From Macrophomina tecta (lineage: Eukaryota; Ascomycota; Dothideomycetes; Botryosphaeriales; Botryosphaeriaceae), in contig JAKSGN010000005.1 of the NCBI GenBank assembly GCA_024180945.1, positions 2,728,001 to 2,792,000 of the forward strand: DNA of 64,000 bases, given 5' to 3'. The notes under the pieces were generated by a model. It was not told where the DNA came from and did not search any database. It saw only the letters and a program-made list of their open reading frames with translations. Of this stretch, positions 45,316 through 56,276 are shown piece by piece. The translations under genes were made by a program, and so were the position numbers. Position 1 is the stretch's first letter. Each line of letters opens with the position of its first letter.

Positions 45316-47472
45316 TTATCCCAGTGTAATAAACTTCCACTCCCTCTTTTCAAGCGCCATCCAGTCCTTTTCGGAGATCATCGTACATCCGAGTCGGTAG
45401 GCAACACTGTCCCTCCACTCCACAGCCATCACCACCAAACGCTTCGTTGCAGTCATACAAACAATTACGGCGTCCACTTTTGTCACACCATGCCCCTCGG
45501 CCGATCTCCTTTGCCGCAGCTCTTTCAGCTCTCTGCTTCCAATTATGGTCATTAGTCCATCAAATAGAGATGCTTCAAGACTAGCAACACTGGACCAGAA
45601 GTACAATAGGCCCGCTGGACGTTGGGTCGAAGTTGAGGCCAAACTGCTCAGATCTTTTGGAAGCCTGCATTCAGGACCCTGCCACGGTGAACGTCGCTCC
45701 GCCTTATCGGCACCGTGGCTTCCCGGCTCGTTTATGGGAATAATTTCTCCGGACGTGTCTGAGGTCCAGAAGTCGATGACTCTCTGAAATTCGTCCATGC
45801 GGCTGCCTTCGAACCCAGTGCCATATACGTAATGTCGATGGAAGTCAATCCAAGCTGTGTGGCTTGTGCTGCCCCACGCCGCCCAGCTCCACGAAGGGAA
45901 CGACACTTCTCGGATGACTCCATTCGACAGGGCAACTTTTGTGCTCGCATGGTTTCGAGCATGGTCTACGCGGAAGTACCATCCCAGTGACCGTGAGAAT
46001 TGACTCTGAGGGATGCCCCAAAAGAAGCGGTCCGCTTGCACCGTAGACAATCTGGTGCAGATTCCAGAGAAGGCATTGATCAGGTCGGATGGGTAAGTCA
46101 GACGCCGCTGTATGTAGTTCTTCAACAAATCGTCGTAGAGCTGAAAGTAGTCATCGGAACCCGAAACACTGCGAGGAAGCCTGACCGCCGCCGTCCACGG
46201 CAAGATCTCGAGGTTCGTTCTCGCCGTGTCCTCAAGCGCAACTTCTTCCAGCCACACGGCTTCCCGACACCTCCAATAAACCTGGTGTTCAGTGAAGATA
46301 AGGCACCGGCCGGAGAAGAGAAGCTCTTGCATGGTCCATGCCCTCTGAGCCCACGTCGACTTTCGTATGATGTTCCCGGACTCCGAGCTATCGCAGATAA
46401 GGGTGAGGAGATCACCATCTGGAAGATGGAGAACATCTTGAATATGCTCGCGCTCATTGCCGGGTACGCCGGGAAGGCCTGCCTCAGAGTCTTGTCCACT
46501 GGCGGCGACGATGGTGAGCAGAGCATTCTCGTAGATCCGATCCATTTTCATAATTTGCGACTGCTGCATTCCGATGTCGTCCTGAATAATGCAGAGAGCA
46601 TCCACCCACAAGAACCTCTCTCCCATGCTTGCAACCAAAGACATGGCATCACGGATCGTCCTCGGGATTTCTGATGTTTTGAGTGATCCAGGGGCGGTCA
46701 GAAGACTGGAGTTTGCCGCCAGGTGCTTGAGCATCTTCCCCATGCCCCAAACATAGCTCAACGCCGCGTAACGGCATGCCGGAGGGGTCTTCACGATGCA
46801 AAGCTGCTGGACGTCAATCACAAAAACCGGCATGAATCCAGTCATCCCTCCGGCTGAGGTCGAGTCGGGCGTACACTTGGCAAAGTGTTTTCTTTCACAT
46901 GTGCGCAGCCAGGTTTTCGGCAATTCCGTGTCTATTCCGGAGAGCACCTTGCGTCCGGCGCCAGCGTCGGTATTTTTTGCTGGGTCGCTATGGGTGTGTT
47001 TTGCCGCAGCGGAGTAGCCTGCCTGGAGTCTTAAGATCTGTCGCACACTGTTCGAACCCGAATCATGCTTTGCTAGCTCCCACGGCAGGGGAACCCACGA
47101 GGACGATTCTTCGGTGTGTAGCTGTACCCAGGCTGTGGTCGTGTGTGTATGAGGTCCATCCTGGAGAGCGCCTGCGGGATGGGTTTCTGTGCTCGAGAGG
47201 CAGAAGTTGACGTTGGACAGCAGCTTGCACTGACCAGCGGTATCTGCATAGTCCCGACGGAGGTGTTTGGCGACGAGCTTACAGAAGTCACAGCGCTGCT
47301 CGCGCTGAGCAATTTCGTCTGTCGTTCCCAGACTCCGGATGCGACTGGTTTCTTCCTCATCACGCCGTTTGGTGCAAAATCGGGCCGGTTGAGCGATGTG
47401 CTTGAAATCGATATCCGCGCATATCTCGCACAGCCGGCTTCGTGAAACCATATTGACCGGGGGGTTCGTCAT
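45316..47472 (-). CDS. HET-domain protein 2 (heterokaryon incompatibility)
   Basis: Intronless 718-residue protein starting at the ATG at 47470-47472 (MTNPPVNMVSRSRLCEIC). The N-terminal region has paired Cys motifs, LCEIC and QRCDFCKLV, as in many large fungal HET proteins. HET motifs follow: YAALSYVWG, RFLWVDALCIIQDD and WAQRAWTMQELLFSGRCLIF, with YENALLTIVAASG between them. These mark a standard cytosolic heterokaryon-incompatibility effector whose partner is unknown. The frame stays open 37 codons upstream of the chosen ATG without another ATG. No defect is visible, so this gene may be functional. Confidence 0.88.
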   Translation of the reverse strand: MTNPPVNMVSRSRLCEICADIDFKHIAQPARFCTKRRDEEETSRIRSLGTTDEIAQREQRCDFCKLVAKHLRRDYADTAGQCKLLSNVNFCLSSTETHPAGALQDGPHTHTTTAWVQLHTEESSSWVPLPWELAKHDSGSNSVRQILRLQAGYSAAAKHTHSDPAKNTDAGAGRKVLSGIDTELPKTWLRTCERKHFAKCTPDSTSAGGMTGFMPVFVIDVQQLCIVKTPPACRYAALSYVWGMGKMLKHLAANSSLLTAPGSLKTSEIPRTIRDAMSLVASMGERFLWVDALCIIQDDIGMQQSQIMKMDRIYENALLTIVAASGQDSEAGLPGVPGNEREHIQDVLHLPDGDLLTLICDSSESGNIIRKSTWAQRAWTMQELLFSGRCLIFTEHQVYWRCREAVWLEEVALEDTARTNLEILPWTAAVRLPRSVSGSDDYFQLYDDLLKNYIQRRLTYPSDLINAFSGICTRLSTVQADRFFWGIPQSQFSRSLGWYFRVDHARNHASTKVALSNGVIREVSFPSWSWAAWGSTSHTAWIDFHRHYVYGTGFEGSRMDEFQRVIDFWTSDTSGEIIPINEPGSHGADKAERRSPWQGPECRLPKDLSSLASTSTQRPAGLLYFWSSVASLEASLFDGLMTIIGSRELKELRQRRSAEGHGVTKVDAVIVCMTATKRLVVMAVEWRDSVAYRLGCTMISEKDWMALEKREWKFITLG

Positions 47473-47744
47473 GTTTTGCACGGTTTCGATCAGTGTATGA
47501 ACTCTCCAGGTGTCGAGTGCGGGGCAACAGACCGTCAGGCAACAGTGGATCCTTATTGAAAAATGGCTGTGAGCTTGGACCAATCACATTCTCTTTGGCC
47601 GGTCGAGAAGAAAGGTGCCGTACCTTCATTACATGATTTTCGAGACAAGATCGTCAGCATCTCTGCATCGACTGACTGTTCTCCCAGTAATTTACCAGAT
47701 ATGTCACAGCCGTACTCCAGCTACGCACTATCCCCTACAACCTC

Positions 47745-48740
47745 CTAGCGGGTGTCCTGCCAAGCCAAGTCCGGTCCATTGCAGTTTATTTTATCTGCGC
47801 CCGAATGTCTTCCCGCCCCTTCAAGCCGAAGCCTTAACTCGCGAGGAATGAGCTTGATGTAAAGCGGTGGCCTTTCCCACATCAAATATGCTTTCTGATC
47901 CAACCAGTTGTTTTTCGCCTGCTCGGCAAGTGCGATGTCAAAGTTCAGGAGGAAAGCAGTAAGGACCCATTGCATTTCGTGCCACGCAAGACTTCGACGC
48001 ATTTCGGTCAGCCTACGCCCGGGACATGCGTACGACGAGTAAAGACGTACTTCTTTCCAATGCAGTTTCTCGGGCTCAGGCTGAAAGGCTCGCATGCACT
48101 GAGCTTGTCCGTGGAAAAGCAAGGGTCCGGATCGGGGGAGCCACCGCTCCGGATGGAAGCCCTCCGGGGCATAGAAGTTCCGCTCGCTGTGGTGGGCGGC
48201 GTAGCTGGTGACGTAGACGGTCGTCTGGGCCAACGTCAGAAGAAAAGAACTGCGAAAAAAAAAAAAAAAAAAAAGAAAAACCGACGTAACAACAAAGAGC
48301 ACTTGACTTGGGCGCTACTGGGCGTCCGCAGATGATGGCTCCCTCCACCGGAGCCACCCTCGCCATGCCCACAGGGGCCGGCGGATATATCCGCAGCGCC
48401 TCAAGCGTTGAGATACGGCAACTGCGCCAGCGCCTGCGTCGAGAGCCCGTCGTCACCGGCGCCATCAAACGCTTCCCGGACCTCATTGTTCAGCTTGCGC
48501 AGCACGTCGTGATGGTTGCACAGCAGCCAGGTGATACCGCTGAGTGCCGACGCCGTGGGGTCTGTCCCGGCAGCCATGATGGCCGAGCCGTTCGAGTGCA
48601 TCTCGGCGCGCGACAGACCCTTGCCGCTCTCGGCGTTGTGCAGCACAAACGTCCAGATGTCCGGGCGGTCGGTCTGGCGCGCGAGGCGGCGGTCGACGCG
48701 CTCGACGGCGAAGGCGCCAAAGCTGTTGACTCGATTAGTT
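47745..48740 (-). pseudogene. Cytochrome P450 C-terminal remnant
   Basis: Minus-strand remains of a fungal P450, a heme monooxygenase, from before the I-helix to the C-terminus. In order: FGAFAVERVDRRLARQTDRP, the I-helix MAAGTDPTASALSG, LAQLPYLNA, the ExxR element EALRIYPPAP, GFHPERWL, heme loop FSLSPRNCIGK, and LLNFDIAL. The heme loop has Ser where FxxGxRxCxG expects Gly. Introns fit at 48225-48318, which contains a 20-nt T tract, and 48013-48050, which is only 38 nt. A small deletion with frameshift separates LPYLNA (TGA at 48401-48403) from EALR. One extra C in the CCCCC run at 48134-48138 shifts frame after ERWL. The N-terminal half is absent. Confidence 0.75.
48255..48274. repeat. A20 homopolymer in the P450 intron
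   Basis: Twenty A in the plus strand, a pyrimidine tract in the transcript direction, inside the intron at 48225-48318. Confidence 0.95.
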
Positions 48741-51700
48741 CGGAAGTGGCGGCAACATCAGTGCGCATTTTGTCTGCCTTGAGTAGATTCTTCCCATCGG
48801 GACTGGCGCCTAACCAGCAATCGGCAATCGGCCATCGCCAGATTTGCTGTACGCCCTTTCGATGGTTATTGCTATGCGTTGTGGCTCAAGATCTCGGAGA
48901 CAAAAGGTGGCCAAGTTCGGGCGAGCAAAAAAAAAAAAAAAAAAAAAAAGGTGGATGTAAAGGGAGAGGGGCTGACGTCCGGAACTTTAGCCGCTGCGGG
49001 GGACTCGCCACAACTACGTCAAAGGGTCTCGCCCTGAGGCTTCGAGCCCATGTGCAGATCCGTTGGAGGCCTCACAGCCTGACCCGGATCTTCGTCTATC
49101 CGCGCGTACCAAAAATCGACGCCCCTCATTTGCCTTATTGAACCACTCACCCCACCATTCCAAAACCCAGCCGGGACTTCCACCACGGCGCCACGCTTCA
49201 TCACAAGCCTCTTCTTCTGTGCCGCACCACTACCGCAGCGCCCCACCGCCCCTTTACCGTCTCCAGGGCCGCTTTCAGCACACCAGAATCGTCGAGGCAC
49301 GACTGGACTCGACGACGGGACAGATCCTTGGCCGCCTCTGAACCATTCCAGTCGCTCGGCCCGGATCGCTCTGTGCGACGATCACACTGCCTCACTCCCA
49401 CCAACTCTTTGCAGTCGCGTCGCACGGGTCATCCAATCTCTCAACCATCCCCCATCCGGCTCGCCGGGGAAGCGCGCTGCGCAGAGCCCGCGGAGAGCCG
49501 AAGCCATCTCAAATCGCGCAGAATGAATGGTGACGTGAGCTGAAACAGACAGGACTACGAAGAAGAAGGTTGCGGATAGCGGGGGTAGGTGGCGGTGGCT
49601 AGTGGGCCGTCGCGTTTGATGTAGCGAGCGCTCAGCAGCCTGACCTCTTCGGGACGAGCGGGCGAGCTAATGTTCGCGTGGGTTGGTGGTCTGCGGAGGC
49701 ACGGCCGGGCTGGCACGGCGGGCAGCGCGAACGGAGGAATTGTTGGGCGAGCTAGAGGAATAATGAGAGTTCAGAAGAGGATGACGAGAGTAAGGGTGAG
49801 GTGTGATACCCGAAAGGGGAAGGCTGAACCGGAAGAGGAAGCGCACCAGGAAAAACATTGCCATCAACCAGCACAGCGATGATTACGCTGTCATCGTTGG
49901 CGGCAGAACCGTTCTCGGGCACGTCATGCGCCGGCGATGGACCACTCTGCCCTGCTTCGCCGCCTTGTCGATAGGGAACGGTCCCGTATGCTGCGAGAGG
50001 ATCCTGATGTTTCGATCGTTCAGGATGCGTTCGTGAAGAACATACCGGGCCATGTGGCGAGCGATGCCGACAGCTACTGCGGGATTAGCCCCATCACGTC
50101 CAAGGGACCTGAGGCAGTCGCAAGCGTGAAAGTGCCTGCAGTTGTGTCCCAAGGCTGTGCGGCAACGAGGCTTAAACCACCTGTTCTGAAAAATTTCCTG
50201 CTGTAGCAGAGATATTTGCTGGGGGCTTCGAGGACTGTGGAAGCGACCAAATGTATGTCTGTGGCGGTTTTGATGCTCTAGTCCCTCACAGCGATGATGG
50301 AAATCTGCAGGGCCTTTCCACAGTTTACCCGATGTTGGCAAGAATAATTCCTATTATCCTTCCGGAGTGCTGTCTCAGAAGACGCCTTCGAGTAATTCCC
50401 ACCGCACAGTGTTTTAGCACGTATTGAAGCCCGCATCATCCACGGTCCTTTGGCGAAGATACCGTACGACATTCTGCCTGACATCCTGGGCCTTCTCCAT
50501 CTCATGTCAGTTGAGAACCTGACTATAGCGCCTTGGCCAGTTTGCGCATCCCAGGGGGCAACAATGGCTTCTGGAAACTGCAGCCCAAGAACTCAATGTC
50601 TTGGCTCTTTGAGCTCACAATTTGATGGAGGACGAGAGACGCTTGGGAGATAGGGAGATACGCAAAGCCTTGTTATGTTTTAGAGGCTGACGAGGCCAAC
50701 GCGATGGGTAAGTGGATCTTTTATAATTGTTGCGAACGGCTGCCGGTTTTGAAGAGTCTGTGGGCAGTTGGCGGATATTTACGTACATATCATGATTGTC
50801 TGGTGTAGCCTGTCGCTGAGGGATGTCCGGAAGTAGCAACGGAAGACACGGGGTAACAATGGTGGTCTTTACATCCCAATTCTTGCGTTTCAAAAGTAGA
50901 ATGAACTCCAACAAAGAGAACACCAGCGTACCTCCCTGCCTGCCTCAGTCACAGCCTCTATTCGAATCGTCTTGAAGAAGTGTGATGGGTGGGTAATGGA
51001 GACCTCAGACACTCTCGCCAATGAGGCATTAGTGTCAGCACAGTGACCAGTGATCATTCTGCACATTGTTTTGAAGTCTCATCGAGCTTAACTGAATCGT
51101 GATGGCAGGAATGCATGGTCACCAGGTAGCTGCGGCGTGCGAAGGCCCTGATTGGCTGCTTGTTGATGGTGATCACTGAGCCAAAGGGACATCGCGTAAC
51201 CCAAAATTTGTCAACACCCATGCCATTAGCAACAATAGCTATGGAAGGAAATGATACGGCTGGAATGAGACGACCCATGGTTATTAAAGATACTTTGGAA
51301 AGGTAGCCAGCGTCATGCCGATTCTCCCCTTTCCCCCGCTTCATCCGTCTGCATTTCGCGGTACTTTCTTTTCTTGGCAGCGCACCTGGAAAAAACCAGT
51401 AAAACTCTCCAATACACCTTCAAGAAATAATTAGAAAACCCGGTATATCTTGAGGGTGACGAGTCCCACATCGTTGTCCAGGAGACGCGACTCTTAGCAG
51501 AAGGCTTGCTCCAACGCAGACATGTGCTCTTCAGCTGGGGCCGCGGCGTCCCGTGAAACACCCAACAGCTGTCATTCGCCCAAGGATACAGCTAAAAGCT
51601 TAAGGACGGATGATCTACGCCAACACTAGACTAATTGGGCGACTAGCGCTATTGCAGGACACTAACCTTGATGCCAAGCATAAGCTAAAGTCGCAGCACA

Positions 51701-51979
51701 TCAATTAAAATTACTTATTGCAGTTCGGCCACGCCACATCGTCATTAGCTGGCTAGCCATTTTGGTTTCCTCTAGCCCAAATGAGAGTGGCCTCCGCAGT
51801 CGCTGAAGCTCGACTGCTCCGGGCTAGAAGGTTGACCTGCGATAGCACGAAAACTTACTTTTGGCTACACAAATAAGCCAAATTGGAGGTCAAAACAGGA
51901 GGTGGGATGCTCGGTCCAACATCATAGTCTGCGAGGCTGATCGTGCAGGCGCCCTGGTCTCAGCAAACGCGCAAGGAGC
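48741..51979. other. Long stretch without a supported gene
   Basis: Overlapping open frames occur on both strands but none shows recognisable domains. A 23-base A tract lies at 48927-48949. Around 50455-50500 the plus strand reads AKIPYDILPDILGLL, which resembles the start of an F-box and could be a gene relic. The minus-strand frame 49883-50341 has Cys/His-rich text with no recognisable spacing. I call none of these. Confidence 0.4.
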
Positions 51980-52003
51980 CAATTGAGAGGGACAGTATAA
52001 AGT
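51980..52003 (+). promoter_or_regulatory. CCAAT and TATA boxes of the Kex2-site gene
   Basis: CCAAT at 51980-51984 and TATAAAG at 51997-52003 precede the ATG at 52147 by 144 bases, a normal spacing for a fungal core promoter and 5' leader. Confidence 0.55.
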
Positions 52004-52146
52004 AGGTGCGCGGATCCGACCTCTTGTTCAGCATCAGCACCCACATCGTCCGTTCCACACTCCTTCCAAGTACGGGCTATCTTTCCGTTCGTTGTGCATA
52101 CAATCCGACACTCTTTCATTGCGACTCACGGTCAACCTTCGCCACC

Positions 52147-52609
52147 ATGCGCTCCAATAGCATCATCCCCTTTCTCCTCTCACTCTCCACGGCGGCCTCC
52201 GCTGCTGCCATCCCCACCGATGCCGGACCTACGGGACAGCTTAACAGTCTGCCTGTGAACCCTAATAATATTCTGCCAGAAGACTTCCCAGCTCCTCCCG
52301 ATGCTCTCAAGAAAAAGGCTGGGGGCCTTCCCGGCGGTGATCTCACCCACTCCATTGCCGGCCACGGTGCTGGCCTTCCTAGCCTCCCGTCTTATGGCGG
52401 CTACGGCGAGGAAGGTGAGCACACCGGTGATGAGAGCTACAGCCCGGACTCCGACGATGAGGACGACGACTCCGACTCTGACTCTGAGCCTGACGATGAC
52501 GGCGTCGACAAAGACAACGACGAAGATGACGACGAAGACGACGACGATGACGACGACGAGAAGGACCCCTCCTCTGAGGTCTCCGGCAGCCTTGGCCATG
52601 GCCTCCCTT
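52147..52609 (+). pseudogene. 5' half of the secreted Kex2-site protein gene, cut by hAT copy 2
   Basis: Start ATG at 52147 in a strong context (CGCCACCATG) opens a signal peptide, SIIPFLLSLSTAASAAAIP. A mature region follows with a Gly-rich part and a long Asp/Glu/Ser tract at about residues 100-140. The frame then runs into the hAT terminal repeat at 52610 and would stop within the element. The native continuation, with four Kex2-type KR sites, is on the minus strand at 7706-7135. The acidic tract may act as a propeptide, which is inference. With the CCAAT and TATA boxes, a truncated acidic protein could still be expressed. Confidence 0.85.
52602..52609. repeat. Octamer CCTCCCTT flanking hAT copy 2
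   Basis: Exact reverse complement of 7707-7714. It differs from the octamer on the other side of copy 2 (55334-55341). Confidence 0.9.
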
Positions 52610-55333
52610 CAGACATCCCAATAATAAATAAATACATAATATTGACATATTCTTATGTATTCATTGGCAGATCCTAATATTATTATCGATTGCTAAGCTT
52701 ATCAATAATTATTAATATAAAACTGAAGCGCCATGCATGTCGTCGTTGCCGCCAGCAATATCCATGACCTTACCATCTACTGCCACGTAGACTTTGCGGA
52801 CCAAGTCATTCTTCACCCAGTTGCTCAGGCATTGAAGCTTCTCGATAGTATCAGGCGAGAGCCGTGCCCTGTCCCAAGAAATTGTCCGCCTTGCGCAAGA
52901 GAATACCCGTTCCGGATCGTCGGACATCGCCGGCACACTTAGTATGTCAATGGCCAATTGGTGTAAACGTGGATACTCAATCCTCTGTTCTTCTCGACAC
53001 CACCATTCAAGCGGTGTTTTGGTCGTCATAGGTCTTGGCGGAGAATTGACGAATTTTTCGAATTCATCCTCATCTCCGGGTTCATCCAAGACACTCATTG
53101 ACTGCTTGATACGCTCGTACGGTGTTACTTCCCGTCGTTCGTCGTTCAGCCGAGCCGCGGACTCCGACGGGAGTGGCCGGTCCTTGTACTTCGCCCAATG
53201 CTGCCGTGCACCAGCAATAGCGGTCTGCCTCCATTCCTCTGCCCAGTGGCGGTCAAGGTACCTCCGGCGCTTTTCTGGATGGAGCAATAATGCCGTGGCA
53301 TATATTGGGTTTCTGTCACTCTCTTCATAATACTTCGAGAGAACCCACCAACCCATGTGAATGGAATGAACCATACGCGCGTTGCTGGCGTATTTGCCCT
53401 GCTTTAACATCAGTCCAGGTCTGGTAATCGATCGAGCCGTCCATGGCTTACCTTGGCATTCTCAAACTGCATGAAAAGAATATCCATATTCTCTAGCACC
53501 TGATCTATTGATGCCCACTCCATTTGCTGCTCCAAGGTCGCTTGGTAAAACGGCTGCAAGAACTCGTGAGTCATTTTGAGTACTTGCCAATCATCATGTG
53601 TGAGGATGTCGTCTTCCAGCTCGTTGTGGTATTGGTTGAGGAATATTGACAATGGACCCTCTTGGCTGATAGCCGCATCAAGCAACTTGAACCATGAGTT
53701 CCAACGGGTGATATTGTCAATTCCAAGCGCCTTTTCTGCAATGTCATCCCATGCATCGTTGCGCACTGTGGAATTACGGATGAACACCGCAATGTTGTGG
53801 AGTTTACCCATTGGGCCGATGCTCCGCCAGCCGGCAGTGTCATGGCGTTTCTTGCGCCTGTCGTGACTCTTGTGACAAGTGTTCGACTGAATTTGGTCGT
53901 GTAACGCGTCCGCAACTGTTACATCATTTACCTCGTGTTGCGCCTGCGCAATTGCGGCCTGCAGAGCGTCCTCACTAGTTGCAAAGAGAAAGGCTTGAAG
54001 GGACAAGTTAATGATGTGGCCGGCACACCGCGTTCGAGAGGACACTGGGTCAAGTGTAAGGCCGTACTCTTGCGACAGCTCAACAGCAAGTTGGCGGAGA
54101 CAGGTGTCATTCTTTGCGTCATTGTCCCCAGTGAAGTAGCCGATTCGGGGCGCTAAGTGGTACTGTCGGATAATCGTCATCAAGTGAGGTGCCATGGCCG
54201 TGCCGGCGTGAGAGCGGCGGAGGTTTGGTAGCCCTAGCAATGCTTTCCGAGGTTTGTAGGCCTCGTCAACCCATTGGGCGTGAACAGCGATATAGGCCTT
54301 CCGCTGAGGAGAAGACCATACGTCCATAGCAATGTGTACGAGGCTCCGGGCACGTTCTAGCCATTCCTTTACGGATTGTTGATGCGCATCGTAGGCCCTA
54401 TCCAAGTCCGCCGCAACTGTGCTACCGGAATCAGTTAGGAACTCTTCAACGGCAGGGTTTATCGCGGCCAGAAGTGCCTGGTATTCCGGCCAGGTTACGA
54501 AGTTGAGCGGTAAATGTTTATGTGCGGATAGCAACATCTGTGCCTCTCGAAAGGCATCGACATTGATTACACTCCGTAGAGTGTTCATCTCATTCTCCTG
54601 ACTTGCTGCAGCCGCTTGCCGGTTGTTCTTGCGAAGGCATTTTCGATGGCTAGTTGGCGCCTGTTTTGAGATTTTGAATCCTCTCGAACAAGTATGTGAT
54701 GAGCCTTCTCGAGATGATAGCGGGCGTTGCCAGATATGTGGGTTGACCAGGATGGATTGCGACAACGCGTGCAGTAGTGAAGTAATTTCCCGCTCATAGT
54801 ACGTGGCTCGTCGCCTTGAGCTTCTCGAAAGTGATCCCATGTTGATGTGGCTCTCAGTTTCCGTCTCTTGACCGTATGCTGAGCTGACGATGCCTCGGGT
54901 TCTGACAGTGTGCTGGCAACTTGTGAGGCACTGTCAGAGGGTACCACGGAGGAAGAACTTGACGGGGCATTGGATTGGGGCAGTGAGGATATGTTGACGT
55001 CCATTGTCGTGTGTAGAGATATGTCGCTGATGTATTACGAACTGCGTACTTGCAACGTGACGGGTATGGCGAGGCAGCAGTTTCGGTTGCTAGGAGTTAC
55101 AAACATTGGAGTTCACCTCCTATCTAGAGGCCTGATAAGCAGTAATATGCGTACAAGACTGCAATTTAATCTGAAACACTCTGGGGGAATTGGCGCTGGA
55201 AAATAGTGGGCCTATATTATTAATAGTTAACAATATATATTTATTGGCAGCGTCTATATTATTATCCTTATGGAAAAGCTTAACAATAAATATGCCCTTA
55301 ATAATAAATATATATTTATTACTGGGATGTCTG
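52610..55333 (-). mobile_element. hAT DNA transposon, copy 2, inverse orientation
   Basis: 2724 bp with the same terminal inverted repeats as copy 1. It is one base shorter because GGG at 8450-8452 of copy 1 is GG here (54597-54598 on the plus strand). Two coding substitutions were noticed: QLFYQ to QPFYQ and SKHYE to SKYYE. There is no RIP signature. Confidence 0.95.
52712..55004 (-). pseudogene. hAT transposase, frameshifted copy
   Basis: Same gene structure as the copy 1 transposase, with start ATG at 55002-55004 and the intron at 53399-53451. A one-base deletion at 54597-54598 shifts the frame after KRLQQVR, so translation ends at about codon 139, after the BED finger but before the catalytic core. 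Copy 2 cannot supply transposase but keeps both ends, so it could be moved by copy 1 protein. Confidence 0.92.
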
Positions 55334-55341
55334 CGCCCAAG
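55334..55341. repeat. Octamer CGCCCAAG flanking hAT copy 2
   Basis: Exact reverse complement of 10440-10447. It differs from 52602-52609. Confidence 0.9.
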
Positions 55342-56276
55342 CAGGTTTTGAGCACCAGTCAGTCAGTCACAGCCTTTCAGTTGGAGACTTCCTGCAGCAG
55401 AGCAAAAAAAAAAAAAAAAAAAAAAAAAGAAAAGAAAAAAGCAGCATGGCGTTGGTGTTAACGGACAATCGAAGAGCGGCGCGTAAGTAGGCCAGAGAGG
55501 CTGCCTCATCATCCTTACTGCACAGCAGCTCAGAGAAGCACGTGCCCTTGTAAAGAAAGACTGGAAACATTGTATCGGCACTTCCACTTGCAGTAGAAAG
55601 TGACTACATCTAAAAGGAGGTCGGGGGGAGGCAAGAAAGGCTAGCGAGCAGGGCGGAGCTCTAATACCGGGTTTTGCACCTGAACTGTCAATTTTCGCGT
55701 TCCCCGATTTTTCACCGGCGCGTCCTAACAAAATCGCGAGAACGCGCAATCCAGTTGCTTGTACGTCCAAAGCTGTGACGTCCCCCCAATCGAACTTAGA
55801 GACACGCGATTGTCTTGACAAGTGACCTCGGATGCAATTCAATTCCGACGCCTCTTTTTCGTCCCGTGTCAGAATCTTCCTCCGTGTTGCTCAGGCTGGT
55901 ATCCCACCGGCTTTGTCACCACTCGATTATAGAAAAAGATTGGAGAAGCTCAGCCGACATCGTCTTTGGGCCCGGATAACCTGGCATATCATTGCGCCAA
56001 CAGTATCCTTGGCAACGTTTAGACCATCATGAAACCCGCCACCTCAACCTTGGAGCATAGCGATCCGTGATGTAAACTGCATTCTGGGCTGACCACGCTC
56101 ATCCGAAGGTACGCCTCTCTCGTATCGCGACTCGTCGTCCAGCCATTCCACCACCTTGCAATAGGGAGCACATAGAAGAGCAGATTTTTTTAGATGGACA
56201 GGAGTACTACATAAACCTCGCGACATTCCAGTTGAAGGTCGATCATCCAGCAATCCACTCAGTTTGCTCATAATGA
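55342..56276. other. Region between hAT copy 2 and HET gene 3
   Basis: No gene is supported. A 25-base A tract lies at 55404-55428, followed by an A/G-rich stretch. If the inversion is undone, this region would adjoin the sequence now at 10448. Confidence 0.4.

Noticed and set aside
50450..50653. Possible F-box protein
   Set aside because: Only about 15 residues resemble an F-box, with no ATG and no continuing domain.
52437..52637. Ser-rich minus-strand frame opposite the acidic tract
   Set aside because: It is the antisense of the GAC/GAG repeat in the Kex2-site gene.
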